This document shows, piece by piece, positions 24,606-33,584 of a stretch of 64,000 nt of DNA. The stretch comes from Halothiobacillus sp045689735 (lineage in GTDB: Bacteria > Pseudomonadota > Gammaproteobacteria > Halothiobacillales > Halothiobacillaceae). Each line of letters starts with the position of its first letter. Within the stretch, counting starts at the first letter, position 1. Location: NCBI RefSeq assembly GCF_045689735.1, contig NZ_CP142685.1, positions 186,001 through 250,000 of the forward strand, given 5' to 3'. The notes below the pieces were generated by a model, which had not been told where the DNA came from, ran no database searches, and saw only the letters and a list, made by a program, of their open reading frames with translations. The position numbers and the translations under genes were made by a program.

Positions 24606-25856
24606 TTAAACCGGATGCACGGCTTTGAACGCAAGCACGGCATTGCTGCCGCCAAAGGCGAAGGCGTTGGAGAGCGCCGCGCGCACGCCGCTGCCGCGCA
24701 GCGCGGTGGTGAGGTGTAAAACTCCGGCACAGGCCGGGTCGATTTCGGTCAGGTGGGCGGTCGGTGGCAGCGCGTCCTGTTGCAACGCGAGCACCGTGAT
24801 GACGGCCTCGACCGCGCCGGTCGCGCCCATGCCGTGGCCGTGCATGGATTTGGTGGCACTGACGGGCAGGGTTTCCGCATGTGCCCCGAATACCTGACGC
24901 AGGGCGGCGATTTCGGTCGGGTCGCCTTCGCGTGTGGCGGTGCCGTGGGCATTGACATAGCCGATGTCGGCGGCGCGGAGCCCCCCTTGGTCGAGCGCGG
25001 CGCGCAGCGCACGCACCTGACCGGCGGCATCGGGGCGAACCAGATGGCTGTGATCGGTACTGACGCCATAACCGACCAGTTCGGCCAAAATCGGCGCCCC
25101 CCTCGCTTCGGCATGCGCCCAGTCTTCGAGGATCAGCGCAGCGGCGGCCTCGGCCAGCACCAAGCCGCGCCGTCCGGCATGGAAGGGACGGCAGGCCATC
25201 GGAGCCGTGTCGGCGTCTCCCGGCGCCAGTACGCGCATCGCTTCCCAGGCGCGGATGACGGCAAAGGCCAGCGGCGCATCCGAGCCACCTGCCACCATGA
25301 TCTTTGCCTGACCGTGGCGGATGCGTTCGAAAGCTTCGCCAATGGCCGTGGCGGCCGAGGCACAGGCCACGGTGTAGGTCAGGCTCGCGTTCCCCAAGCC
25401 CAGATGGATGCCGATTTGCGCTGAGGCAGCATTGTTCATGCCTTGCACGACGGAGAGGGGGGATAACCGGCTCTGACCCTCGAACCACAGCGCGCGGTAA
25501 CCCTGTTCATAGGCAAGCGTGCCCCCGAGTGCCGAACCCCAGGCGACTCCGGCTTCGGGGAGATCCTGGCCGGGTTCGCGCGGCAGGCCGGCTTGATCCC
25601 AGGCTTCAAACGCCGCTGCCACGCCGAGCTGGGTATAACGATCCATCGTGGCCAGGCTGGGCTTGTCCAGCCGAGCCAGCGGATCAAACCCGGTGCAGCG
25701 CACGGCGGGTACGCGCAGGCCGTTGGGCGGGTCATCGGTGGTATGCAGGGTGATGGCCGATTGGCCCGCCAGCAGGCGGGCAAAATAGGCCTCGGTGGAT
25801 TCCCCCTGGGGATCGATCAGGCTGAGGCCGGTTACGGCAACGCGCCGAACAGTCAT
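24606..25856 (-). CDS. Beta-ketoacyl-ACP synthase (second KS of the pigment locus)
   Basis: A 416-residue FabF/FabB-like ketosynthase with full catalytic residues: Cys165 in YTVACASAAT, His in NAHGTATREGDP and His in KSMHGHGMGATG. It is clearly different from the 9027-10238 ketosynthase, whose nucleophile elbow reads TACSSS. Characterised aryl-polyene systems use two condensing enzymes, one for the first condensation and one heterodimeric for elongation; this copy may be the homodimeric one (inference). It is flanked by two ACP genes in the same orientation, with gaps of 24 and 30 bases. Confidence 0.93.
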   Translation of the reverse strand: MTVRRVAVTGLSLIDPQGESTEAYFARLLAGQSAITLHTTDDPPNGLRVPAVRCTGFDPLARLDKPSLATMDRYTQLGVAAAFEAWDQAGLPREPGQDLPEAGVAWGSALGGTLAYEQGYRALWFEGQSRLSPLSVVQGMNNAASAQIGIHLGLGNASLTYTVACASAATAIGEAFERIRHGQAKIMVAGGSDAPLAFAVIRAWEAMRVLAPGDADTAPMACRPFHAGRRGLVLAEAAAALILEDWAHAEARGAPILAELVGYGVSTDHSHLVRPDAAGQVRALRAALDQGGLRAADIGYVNAHGTATREGDPTEIAALRQVFGAHAETLPVSATKSMHGHGMGATGAVEAVITVLALQQDALPPTAHLTEIDPACAGVLHLTTALRGSGVRAALSNAFAFGGSNAVLAFKAVHPV

Positions 25857-25880
25857 GGCGAGCGCCTCATTCGGCTGGGT

Positions 25881-26120
25881 TCAGGCAGGCTGGTTCGGGC
25901 GAAAGCGCTCGACCAGGGTAATCAGATCCCGCACGGTGTCTGGAGTTTCGGTGTCGTTGGGGATGCTCACCTGCCAGCGCTCCTCAAACGCGAAAATCAA
26001 TTCCAGCAGGGTGAACGAGTCAATCCCCAGATCCGCGAGTCGGGCATCGGGCGTCAACAACGCCGGATCGGTGTGGGTGTGTTCGGTGAGAAACTGGCGA
26101 ATGAGTTCGAGGGCATCCAT
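25881..26120 (-). CDS. Acyl carrier protein (second ACP, operon-leading)
   Basis: A 79-residue ACP with the phosphopantetheine serine Ser35 in LGIDSFTLLELI. It is shorter and more acidic than the neighbouring ACP, so the two probably have different partners. It is the first gene of the long leftward pigment operon. Its promoter must lie in the ~50 bases before the upstream antiporter gene's stop codon (26121-26169) or inside that gene. I see no clear ribosome-binding site immediately upstream of the ATG at 26118-26120. Confidence 0.92.
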   Translation of the reverse strand: MDALELIRQFLTEHTHTDPALLTPDARLADLGIDSFTLLELIFAFEERWQVSIPNDTETPDTVRDLITLVERFRPNQPA

Positions 26121-26169
26121 GACGAATCAGCTTCAGTAGGGCAATCAAGAACAGAAATATCTGCACATG

Positions 26170-27456
26170 CTAGCCGCGTGCCGTGCCGACTGGCAACCCG
26201 GCCGCCGGTAACCAGCGGCGCAAAAGTGGAGCGGTCAGGACGGTGCTGACGATGGCCATGATGACCAGCATGGTAAAGACCTCGCGGGAAATGGCGCCCA
26301 GGTCATAGCCCACATTGATGATGATCAACTCCATCAGCGCCCGGGTATTCATCATGATGCCGATGATTTTGCTCTCGGTCGGCGTTTTCCCGGCCAGGCG
26401 CGCGGCGAGGTAGGCACCGCCGAATTTGCCGGCCATCGCGGTGAACAGAATCAGCAGGCACCAGAGCCAGCTTTCCATACTGTTCAGGCTGCCAATATCG
26501 GTACGGAGCCCCGTGTAGGTAAAAAAAATCGGTAGAAAGAACACCGTCACGAACGGGCTGACCTGCTGATCCCAGGCGGCGGCGAACCGCTGTTCCCGAT
26601 GGAGCAACACCCCCGCGAGGAACCCGCCGAAAATGGCGAAAATCCCCAGCGAATAAGTGGTCATGGCCGAGAGAAAGATGGCGGCCAGCACCAGGCCGAG
26701 CGTGTGCGCGGGCAATGCACTGCCGCCGGTGTCGAAGCGATGGATCAATCCCACCAAGATGGGACGAATGACAAGCCAGGCCAGCAGGAAGAACCCCAAC
26801 ACCAGCGTGACATGCAGGGCGAATCGTGCCGGGTCGAAGGCGGAGAGCGCAATCATGCTGACCAGCATCAACAACAGCCAGCCGACGACATCGTTGATGG
26901 CGGCCGCGCTGATGGTGATGACCCCCAGCGGGGTCTGGGTCAGGCCAAATTCGAGCATGATGCGCCCCAGAATCGGCAGGGCGGTAATCGAAAAGGCCGT
27001 GGCGACGAACAGAGCCGAGGCCAGCGGGTGCGCTGCGGGCGAAAGCTGCGGCGCACTCAAGCCGCCCACCGCCAGTCCCAGGCTGAACGGTAGGACGAGG
27101 CTGGCGAAGGCGATGACGGCGACGGCGCGCCGGTGGGTTCGTTGCGCAAGATGCGCGAATTCGAACGATAGCCCGATCTGAAACATCAGCAGCACCAGGC
27201 CGATCTGGGCGAGAACCTGCATCGGCGCGCCATCGATGTGGTGAAAAACATAATGAAAAGGTTCGGGCGCAAGCCAGCCCAGCAGCGAGGGACCCAGCAG
27301 AATCCCGACCAGAATCTCGCCGACCACGGCGGCTTGTCCCAGGCGGAGGGCAACCGAACCCGCCAGGCGCGCCGCCAGGATGATGACGGTAAGCTGAAGC
27401 AGGGTAAAGAACACCAGGGTTTCGGTGTGGTGTGTGGCACTGTCGATGGGCGGCAT
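26170..27456 (-). CDS. Cation:proton antiporter, CPA2 family (Kef-type)
   Basis: A 428-residue polytopic protein with about 12 membrane helices. Seen: LRLGQAAVVGEILVGILLGPS, typical of CPA2 helix 2, and the helix pair ALPILGRIMLEFG followed by AAAINDVVGWLLL, where the ND pair is the ion-binding motif of electroneutral antiporters. GIMMNTRALMELIIINVGY is the conserved late helix. There is no C-terminal RCK/TrkA-N domain, so it is shorter than KefB/KefC. It would exchange K+ or Na+ for H+. It precedes the pigment operon on the same strand; functional connection is unlikely. Confidence 0.92.
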   Translation of the reverse strand: MPPIDSATHHTETLVFFTLLQLTVIILAARLAGSVALRLGQAAVVGEILVGILLGPSLLGWLAPEPFHYVFHHIDGAPMQVLAQIGLVLLMFQIGLSFEFAHLAQRTHRRAVAVIAFASLVLPFSLGLAVGGLSAPQLSPAAHPLASALFVATAFSITALPILGRIMLEFGLTQTPLGVITISAAAINDVVGWLLLMLVSMIALSAFDPARFALHVTLVLGFFLLAWLVIRPILVGLIHRFDTGGSALPAHTLGLVLAAIFLSAMTTYSLGIFAIFGGFLAGVLLHREQRFAAAWDQQVSPFVTVFFLPIFFTYTGLRTDIGSLNSMESWLWCLLILFTAMAGKFGGAYLAARLAGKTPTESKIIGIMMNTRALMELIIINVGYDLGAISREVFTMLVIMAIVSTVLTAPLLRRWLPAAGLPVGTARG

Positions 27457-27618
27457 GAGGCTGTCCGGGTGAAATTGGTCGCAGCCTAGCAGGTTGTGCT
27501 GTCAGACGCAGTAATAAGCCCGTATCTCCACCGGGGCAGCAACGAGCTTGAGTTTTGCCTTCTCTCGCAAATTTGAGGGCGACCAGGGGGAAGGCTGGCA
27601 CACAGGAAGCGCGCCCGA

Positions 27619-29337
27619 TCAACGCCCCGGCGGTTGCCGTTCGCCCGTGCGGTTGCCGCCAGCGGCTTTGGCGCGGTACATCGATTCATCCGCGCGGGCA
27701 ACCAGCGCATCGGCGGTGCGGGCATCGTCGGGGTAGCGGCTGTAGCCGATGCTTGCGGTGCAGAGCAGGGCATGGCCTTGCCAGTGGATGGGCGCGTCCA
27801 GACTGTGGCGCAGGTTGTCGATCAGGCGGTGGAGCCCGGCTTCGTCGGGGGCGTGGTCGATCAGCGCGATGAATTCGTCGCCGCCCAGCCGTGCGAGGGT
27901 GTCTTCGGTGCGCAGACGGGTGCGCAGTCGTTCGGCCACGGCTTGCAGCACGGCGTCGCCGGCGGCGTGGCCAAAGGTGTCGTTGATCGGTTTGAATTGA
28001 TCGAGGTCGATGAACAGCACGGCGAGCGATTCGCCGACGCGCCCCGCGCGGGCGATCGCCTGTTCGAGCCGTTCGGCGAAGACGCGGCGGTTTGGCAGCC
28101 CGGTAAGGCTGTCATGCCGAGCCAAGAGATCCAGGGCATTGCGTTGGCTGTTGATCTGTTCGAGTTGTTCGTTGATCTGCTGGCGCATGGCGGCGAACGC
28201 GCGTGCCAGGGTGCCGAGTTCGTCCTGCCGGCTCAGCGGTAAGGCGCTGGATTCCCGTTGCAGGCCAAAATCTTCGATGGCGTCGATGATCTGACCTAGG
28301 GGGTGGCTGATGGCGCGGGCGGTCAGTAAAGCGACACCGAACGCCAGCAGGCTGAGCACGAGCACAATCTTGATAATCATCCAGCCCAGGGCGTCACTTT
28401 GCGCCAGAACGGTGTCCAGCGGTTGCGCGAGGCCGATGACCAGCGCTTTTTCGCCAGCATCTGCGGGTAAGGGTTGACGCACGAAAGCGGCGACGGTGGT
28501 TTGTGCGCCCTGGCCATGCAGGGTGACGAGTTCATGCTGTGGTTTGGAGCCGAACAACACGCTACTGCCGGGCACGCTGTGTTGGATGAGTTCGGTTTGC
28601 CCGCGGTCGAAGGCGAAGGCGCGCCGCCCGTCGGGGTGAATCAGAAAGTCGCCGTCGCTGTTGGTTAAGTACAACTCCAAGCCTGGCGGGAGATCCTGCG
28701 CCAGTTGGCGGAACAGGCCGTTGAGGTCGAGGCTGATGACGATGAGGCCGATGGCCTGTCCCTGCCCGTTATCGACGGGGGCGGCAATCTGGACGGTGGG
28801 CTGGTTGGCGGCGGCGTGGGCGCCCGCTTCATGATTGATCGAGGCCGGGGAGATATACACCCCGCCGGCGGGTAGTTTGAGCGTGTCGTACACATAGGCG
28901 GCGGTGTTCTTTTCTTGCAGATCCTGCGGCGGGACGATCAAGCTGCCGTGATCGAGCCGATCCACCCGTACCCGTTCGAGCCCGTGGTGGGCGGCGCCGA
29001 TGAGACGAACCTGAAAGTACTCGGGGTAATTTTCGAGCATGGTGCTGAATAGTTGCGCGGCGCCAGCGGTCAGCGGGGTGGCGGCGAGGGTGGGGGCCTG
29101 CAGGATTTGCCGGGCATTCGGGTGATCGGCCAGCATCAGGGCATTGCGGCGCGAGGTGGCATAGGCGACTTCGACTTGTCGCGCCAGAACGCGGGTGGCG
29201 GTGAGTAGGCGGTTTTCGGCGGCCGCCGTCAGCATGGTGCGGCTTTGCAGATAGCCGTAGAGCCCGGTGAGTCCGGCGGCCAAGACCCCGACGAGGGCGA
29301 TGATCAGGCCGAAGCGCGTGGCGAGTCGGGCGGTCAT
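27619..29337 (-). CDS. Membrane diguanylate cyclase (Cache-like sensor, HAMP, GGDEF)
   Basis: A 572-residue signalling protein. One membrane helix at about 8-30, a long periplasmic Cache-type sensor region (about 31-315), a second helix (IVLVLSLLAFGVALL), a HAMP-like linker beginning ARAISHPLG, and a C-terminal diguanylate cyclase domain. The active site GGDEF is intact at about 485-489, and RTED five residues before it fits the RxxD inhibitory site, so c-di-GMP synthesis with product feedback is expected. No EAL domain is present. Its ATG overlaps the stop of an upstream polyamine-type binding-protein gene by four bases, which suggests that the binding protein is its periplasmic ligand receptor. 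Confidence 0.93.
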   Translation of the reverse strand: MTARLATRFGLIIALVGVLAAGLTGLYGYLQSRTMLTAAAENRLLTATRVLARQVEVAYATSRRNALMLADHPNARQILQAPTLAATPLTAGAAQLFSTMLENYPEYFQVRLIGAAHHGLERVRVDRLDHGSLIVPPQDLQEKNTAAYVYDTLKLPAGGVYISPASINHEAGAHAAANQPTVQIAAPVDNGQGQAIGLIVISLDLNGLFRQLAQDLPPGLELYLTNSDGDFLIHPDGRRAFAFDRGQTELIQHSVPGSSVLFGSKPQHELVTLHGQGAQTTVAAFVRQPLPADAGEKALVIGLAQPLDTVLAQSDALGWMIIKIVLVLSLLAFGVALLTARAISHPLGQIIDAIEDFGLQRESSALPLSRQDELGTLARAFAAMRQQINEQLEQINSQRNALDLLARHDSLTGLPNRRVFAERLEQAIARAGRVGESLAVLFIDLDQFKPINDTFGHAAGDAVLQAVAERLRTRLRTEDTLARLGGDEFIALIDHAPDEAGLHRLIDNLRHSLDAPIHWQGHALLCTASIGYSRYPDDARTADALVARADESMYRAKAAGGNRTGERQPPGR

Positions 29338-30380
29338 GGTGCATTGACCTGCGTCTGCAGTTTATCTGGCTGATCGCCGGATTCGATGCGTTGCCACAGC
29401 GCCGCGCGCCGCGCGGGGTTTTCAACGGGTTTGAGCCAGCGGATGCGGGCGGGTTGCCACTCGGCGGGTAGCGCGCGGGTGCTGGCTAATCCTTGGGTGT
29501 CTTGCAGCGCGTGGGCGGATTCGGCGCTCAGCATGGCGTTGATCCAGGCGTGTGCCAGGGTTGGATGCGTGCTGCGGCGGGCAATCGCCCAGGTGTCGAG
29601 CCAGGTCAGAGCACCCTCTTCCGGGAGGGTGAAGCCTGCTTTGACTCCGGCCTCGGCCATCAGGCGCATTTGCTGGCTGCCGTAATTGGCGAGCATCAGG
29701 GCGATGTGATGGCGCTGGAACAGGCGCACGGATTGTTCCGGCGTTTGGTAAAAGGTCAGCACATTGCGCCGCAGGGCGATGAGCCGATCAACGACGGGGC
29801 GCCAGTCCTGCTCGCCGAGCTGGAAAGGATCGGGGAGATCGAGGCTTTGGGCGGCCAGCGTGAAATTATGGGTACCGCCGTCATAGACCAGCACTTTGCC
29901 TTGATAGTGCGGATCCCACAGCGCCCGGATGCTGCGGGGCGGTGTTGGCCACTGAGCCGGGTCGTAGATCAACCCCATCGCCGCGTAGGTGTAGGGCACC
30001 GCAAACAGTTGGCCGTGATGGATGAGGCCGGGGATCGCCGCCGGGGTGCGGAAGGCCGCGTTCTGTTCGTCGAGCCGCGGGATTTTTTCGGGGTCGATGG
30101 GCTGCACCAGACCGGCGGCGATGTAGCGTTGCAGTTCGGCGGTGTTGACCGCGAAGACATCATACGGGCTCGCCGGATTGCGGATTTTTTCCCAGAGTGT
30201 GTCGTCGGAATCAATGGTGGTGAGCTCGACCTCCACCTGATGGTGGTGTTCGAACGCGGCCAACACGGCGGGGGAGACATAGCCCGGCCAGGCCAGCACG
30301 CGCAGCACGGTGGCCTTGGCGATGCCATGCGGGGTGAGCATCAGTAAGCACAGGCCGAGCAGAATCCAGCGTCGGCTCAT
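29334..30380 (-). CDS. Periplasmic solute-binding protein, spermidine/putrescine (PotD/PotF) type
   Basis: A 348-residue secreted protein: signal peptide about residues 1-23, then VLRVLAWPGYVSPAVLAAFE, the standard PotD/PotF opening, followed by SPYDVFAVNTAELQRYI, QLFAVPYTYAAMGLIYD and LANYGSQQ. No permease or ATPase gene is nearby, so it is an orphan binding protein. It overlaps the downstream diguanylate cyclase gene by four bases. Vibrio cholerae NspS, a polyamine-binding protein that regulates the c-di-GMP enzyme MbaA, provides a precedent; a similar sensory role here is inferred. The ligand may be a polyamine or another small cation or organic acid. Confidence 0.9.
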   Translation of the reverse strand: MSRRWILLGLCLLMLTPHGIAKATVLRVLAWPGYVSPAVLAAFEHHHQVEVELTTIDSDDTLWEKIRNPASPYDVFAVNTAELQRYIAAGLVQPIDPEKIPRLDEQNAAFRTPAAIPGLIHHGQLFAVPYTYAAMGLIYDPAQWPTPPRSIRALWDPHYQGKVLVYDGGTHNFTLAAQSLDLPDPFQLGEQDWRPVVDRLIALRRNVLTFYQTPEQSVRLFQRHHIALMLANYGSQQMRLMAEAGVKAGFTLPEEGALTWLDTWAIARRSTHPTLAHAWINAMLSAESAHALQDTQGLASTRALPAEWQPARIRWLKPVENPARRAALWQRIESGDQPDKLQTQVNAP

Positions 30381-30521
30381 GATTCATGAACCGGGGCAGG
30401 GGCTGCGCGCAGCGGGGTTGAGCGGGGGGAAGGGCATGATCCATGGTTCCTTGCGAGATCGCCTCAGTCTGTGTTCCTTGGGTTAGTTTGCGAGGAATTA
30501 CGGCCAGCGCAAGCAAATTTT

Positions 30522-31547
30522 TCAGGAGCCGCCGGACGCCGTTGGCAAGGCGGCGGGCACCGGGCGAATCTGCAGGGCATCGTTCCCGCTGCCCTCCCGC
30601 ACGACGAGCACCTGTCGGCCATCCGGGCTGAAGCTGAGCCCTTCCCATTGTTCGATGCTGGGCAGGGCATCGATGGCGGCGGGCTGCCGGAAAACCTCAT
30701 TCCAGCTCTGCCCGGGCTGGCGGGTGAAATAGTAGATGGCGCTATAGCTCAGGAGGGCGATGATGCGGCCATTCGGGCTGATCGCGAGATCGGTGGGTTG
30801 ATCCGCATAGGGCGCAATCCAGGGTGCGAGGAGTTGCTGCCACAGGCTCGGAGCCGGCAGCGGCGGCAGGGTCGCGAGGGGGGTTGCGGTGATCACCGGG
30901 CATTTCTTCAGCGGCGGGCTGAGCGTACCCGACGGCGTGAGGCTGAGCGCCGTTCGGGCATCGAGTGGCACGGCGAATAATCGGGCGGGCTTTTCGCGCT
31001 TGGTCAGGATGAGCGCCTGCCCGGTGGCGGCGTCGATCGCCAGCGCTTCGGCATCATGCCCGCCGCTGAATCCCCCCGGGCGCTGGGGCGCGGGTTGTTG
31101 ATCGGGATAGCGGAAACGCAACACCGCACTGGGTGCCGTGGGCACCTGGTCGCCCAAGGTCGTCGGCTCCGGCACGAACCAAAGGCGGTAATCCGGCCAG
31201 GTATTCCGGTTATCACCGATGTCGCCGACGATGAGCGTCGAACGGCCATCGAGTCGAGCCTGGCTGATGCCCTCCCAGTCCCGCTGTTGTACGCCCGTGA
31301 GCGTCAGGCTACCGAGCAGCGCGCCGGTCGAGCGAATGGCGAAGAGGCGGGGCGGGCTGCGGCGGCTGGAGGCGGGCAGGTTGATGTTGTCGTTATGGGT
31401 CCAGTAACGATCGGCCGTGATGCCCGAGGCGATCAGGCCGCTGGCTTCATCGATGACCGGCGGCAGCGCCTCGGCCTGCACCCGCCCGGCAGATAAAACA
31501 AAAGCCGCCAGCAGCAGCCAGCGGCTTGTCGCGGGTCGTTGCCGCAT
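30522..31547 (-). CDS. Secreted beta-propeller-like protein of unknown function
   Basis: A 341-residue exported protein (signal peptide about 1-25, ending GRVQA). The mature part has repeating blade-like segments: EASGLIASGI, YWTHND, RDWEGISQA, LIVGDIGDNRNTWP, HDAEALAIDAATGQALILTKRE, and PTDLAISPNGRIIALLSY. The WEGI and GDIGDN motifs are typical of a family of uncharacterised secreted propellers distantly like SMP-30/esterase-like phytase repeats. Catalytic function cannot be assigned. It ends with no operon partner downstream, and lies four bases after the stop of the DUF2892 gene on the same strand. Confidence 0.75.
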   Translation of the reverse strand: MRQRPATSRWLLLAAFVLSAGRVQAEALPPVIDEASGLIASGITADRYWTHNDNINLPASSRRSPPRLFAIRSTGALLGSLTLTGVQQRDWEGISQARLDGRSTLIVGDIGDNRNTWPDYRLWFVPEPTTLGDQVPTAPSAVLRFRYPDQQPAPQRPGGFSGGHDAEALAIDAATGQALILTKREKPARLFAVPLDARTALSLTPSGTLSPPLKKCPVITATPLATLPPLPAPSLWQQLLAPWIAPYADQPTDLAISPNGRIIALLSYSAIYYFTRQPGQSWNEVFRQPAAIDALPSIEQWEGLSFSPDGRQVLVVREGSGNDALQIRPVPAALPTASGGS

Positions 31548-31551
31548 CGAG

Positions 31552-31746
31552 TTACTCGGCGGATTTGCCTTTGGTATTGAGCCCCAGCAAGGTGTAGGCC
31601 GGGCAGAAATTCACCAATGCCGTCAGCAGCGGGACGATGCCGATATACCCCCACCAGCCAATCACATGAAAAACCGCCAGCAGAATCAAGGCCAGGCCGA
31701 CGACGATCCGCAGAATTTTATCGATTGAGCCAACATTCGCTTTCAT
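31552..31746 (-). CDS. DUF2892 (YgaP-type) small inner-membrane protein
   Basis: A 64-residue protein with two hydrophobic helices and the family signature: N-terminal MKANVGSIDKILRIVVG and C-terminal NFCPAYTLLGLNT. The family is common in bacteria that handle sulfide or thiosulfate, sometimes fused to rhodanese domains; no rhodanese is fused here. The ATG at 31744-31746 is chosen over a longer upstream frame without family similarity. It probably shares a transcript with the propeller gene, which starts five bases downstream. Biochemical role unknown. Confidence 0.88.
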   Translation of the reverse strand: MKANVGSIDKILRIVVGLALILLAVFHVIGWWGYIGIVPLLTALVNFCPAYTLLGLNTKGKSAE

Positions 31747-31800
31747 GGCGCTACTCCGTGTGAACAGGGGGGAAGAATTGAGGCAGAACACGAGTGTAGA

Positions 31801-32130
31801 TCACTCGACGCGTTTATGGTCTTTCACCAGATGAATCGCACGGCCATGTTCGAAATACACGGTGAACTGGGGGTAATCCCAGCGCGTGATCGGCGGGTTA
31901 TAGCGGGTGCCGACGGCGGGGACTGGCGCTTGTTTGTGCTTCGGGGCGCCAAATCTTTTCTCGACTTGCGACATGGAAAGGCCATGCACATAAAATTCGC
32001 TGCCGGGCTTGGCGCGGTTGATGTCCGGCATTTTCTCCAATGTGTCGGCAGAAGCCAGCGGCGCAGCGATCAACAGGCTGGCGAGGGCGAGTAGGGCGAG
32101 CGGGGGGCGGGTGCGGTGTTCCATAACCAT
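31801..32130 (-). CDS. Small periplasmic protein, BamE/SmpA-like fold suspected
   Basis: A 109-residue secreted protein: signal peptide about 1-28 (ending APLASA), then a mature domain with YVHGLSMSQVEKRFGAPK and FTVYFEHGRAIHLV, which resembles the compact alpha-beta fold of BamE/SmpA-type outer-membrane assembly factors (helix MSQVEKRFG followed by a strand pair). No lipobox cysteine is present, so it is soluble rather than a lipoprotein. The ATG at 32128-32130 has GGAG at the right spacing; an ATG two codons later is also possible. Function unknown. Confidence 0.7.
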   Translation of the reverse strand: MVMEHRTRPPLALLALASLLIAAPLASADTLEKMPDINRAKPGSEFYVHGLSMSQVEKRFGAPKHKQAPVPAVGTRYNPPITRWDYPQFTVYFEHGRAIHLVKDHKRVE

Positions 32131-32178
32131 TTTTCTCCAGAATCATCCCAAAATGAAAAACATCCGGAGGTTAGCATA

Positions 32179-32195
32179 CCGCCGGAACCCGGCGG
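32179..32195. other. Perfect 7-bp stem-loop in the intergenic region between the BamE-like gene and lolC
   Basis: CCGCCGG at 32179-32185 pairs with CCGGCGG at 32189-32195 across a three-base loop. No T tract follows on either strand, so it is not a classic terminator. The region 32131-32336 separates divergently transcribed genes and should contain both promoters. Confidence 0.35.
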
Positions 32196-32336
32196 AGGGA
32201 ATCATTCACTGTGCCCGTCGTCGAAGGCGCTATGCCGAAGGCTGCAGTCGGGCTGATACACTGCCGGGCGGTTGCCGCGCGATGGGTCGCGATCGGTAGT
32301 GGGGCGGGGGTTTGATTTTCATGAAAGGCCGTATGC

Positions 32337-33584
32337 ATGCTGAACCGTTTTGAATGGCTGATTGGCCTGCGCTACACGCGTGCCAAGCGCCGCAACCGCT
32401 TCGTGTCGTTTATCTCGGCCACATCGATCATTGGCATCACCCTGGGGGTGACGGCGTTGATCGTGGTGATTTCGGTGATGAATGGTTTTCAGGATGAACT
32501 GCGGCACCGCATTCTGGGGATGACGGCGCATGCCACGATCACCGAAGGCAATCGGGCGTTGGGGAATTGGCAGGGCTTGGCGGCGGCGGTGAAGCAGGAA
32601 CCGCATGTGCTGGCCAGCGCGCCCTATGTGCAGGCCGAGGCGATGCTTTCGGCACCGCCGCATGTTTCGGGTGCCATTATCCGTGGGATCGAGCCGAACC
32701 TTGAGGATGGCGTGACCGACATTGGCCGACACATGGTGGCGGGGGCACTCAATGATTTGCAGCCGGGTTCGTTTGGCATCGTGCTGGGTCAAGCGCTGGC
32801 CGAAAGCCTTGGCGTGACGGTGGGTGACAAACTGATGCTGATTACCGCGAATGTGGCAGTGACGCCGGTTGGCGGGTTGTTGCGCCAGCGGCAATTCACC
32901 GTGGTCGGGATTTTCAAGGTGGGGATGTATGAATACGATCGCGGCTCGGCATTCATCGATTTGAGTGATGCGCAGGCGCTGTTTCGGCTGGGCGATGGGG
33001 TGAGTGGCCTGCGGCTGAAGCTCGACGATATGTTCCGCGCGCCCTGGGTGGCGCGTGATCTGAATCTCAAACTGGGTAACCCGTATTGGGTGACGGACTG
33101 GACGCAGGCGAATGGCAACTTTTTCCGCGCCGTGCAGACCGAACGCACGGTGATGTTCATCATCCTCTCGCTGATCGTGGCGGTGGCGGCATTCAATATC
33201 GTGTCCACCCTGGTGATGATCGTGACCGACAAGCGCGCGGACATTGCGATCCTGCGCACGCTGGGCGCGAGCCCCGGCAGCATTCTGCGGATCTTTCTGA
33301 TCACCGGCACGGTGATCGGCCTGATCGGGACGCTGATCGGCGTGGCGCTGGGCGTCTTGATCGCCAGCCATGTCGAAACCATCGTGCCGTGGATCGAACA
33401 CCTGACCGGGACGCAGTTCATGCCCGCCGATGTGTATTACATCAGCGAGGTGCCCTCGCGGCTGGATTGGGCGGATGTCTGGCATGTCGGGCTGATGGCG
33501 TTCGGCCTGTCATTCCTCGCAACCATTTATCCCGCGTGGAGTGCTTCGCGCGTGCAACCGGCGGAGGCGCTGCGTTATGAGTGA
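32337..33584 (+). CDS. lolC: Lipoprotein-releasing ABC transporter permease (LolC/LolE family)
   Basis: A 415-residue inner-membrane permease with four helices: one near residues 22-48 (ATSIIGITLGVTALIVVISV), a large periplasmic MacB-like domain (about 50-265), and three at the C-terminus. GFQDELRHRILGM and the C-terminal GVQP-like ARVQPAEALRYE are family marks. With LolD it extracts lipoproteins from the inner membrane for LolA. Only one permease gene is next to lolD here, so it may act as a homodimer-type LolF/LolCE hybrid unless a second permease is encoded elsewhere. Its stop overlaps the lolD start by eight bases. Confidence 0.94.
   Translation: MLNRFEWLIGLRYTRAKRRNRFVSFISATSIIGITLGVTALIVVISVMNGFQDELRHRILGMTAHATITEGNRALGNWQGLAAAVKQEPHVLASAPYVQAEAMLSAPPHVSGAIIRGIEPNLEDGVTDIGRHMVAGALNDLQPGSFGIVLGQALAESLGVTVGDKLMLITANVAVTPVGGLLRQRQFTVVGIFKVGMYEYDRGSAFIDLSDAQALFRLGDGVSGLRLKLDDMFRAPWVARDLNLKLGNPYWVTDWTQANGNFFRAVQTERTVMFIILSLIVAVAAFNIVSTLVMIVTDKRADIAILRTLGASPGSILRIFLITGTVIGLIGTLIGVALGVLIASHVETIVPWIEHLTGTQFMPADVYYISEVPSRLDWADVWHVGLMAFGLSFLATIYPAWSASRVQPAEALRYE

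Noticed and set aside
30381..30521. Short upstream open frame (ATGGATCATG...) before the binding-protein gene that might be a leader peptide.
   Set aside because: It runs far into the binding-protein gene in another frame, and no family or regulatory logic supports it.
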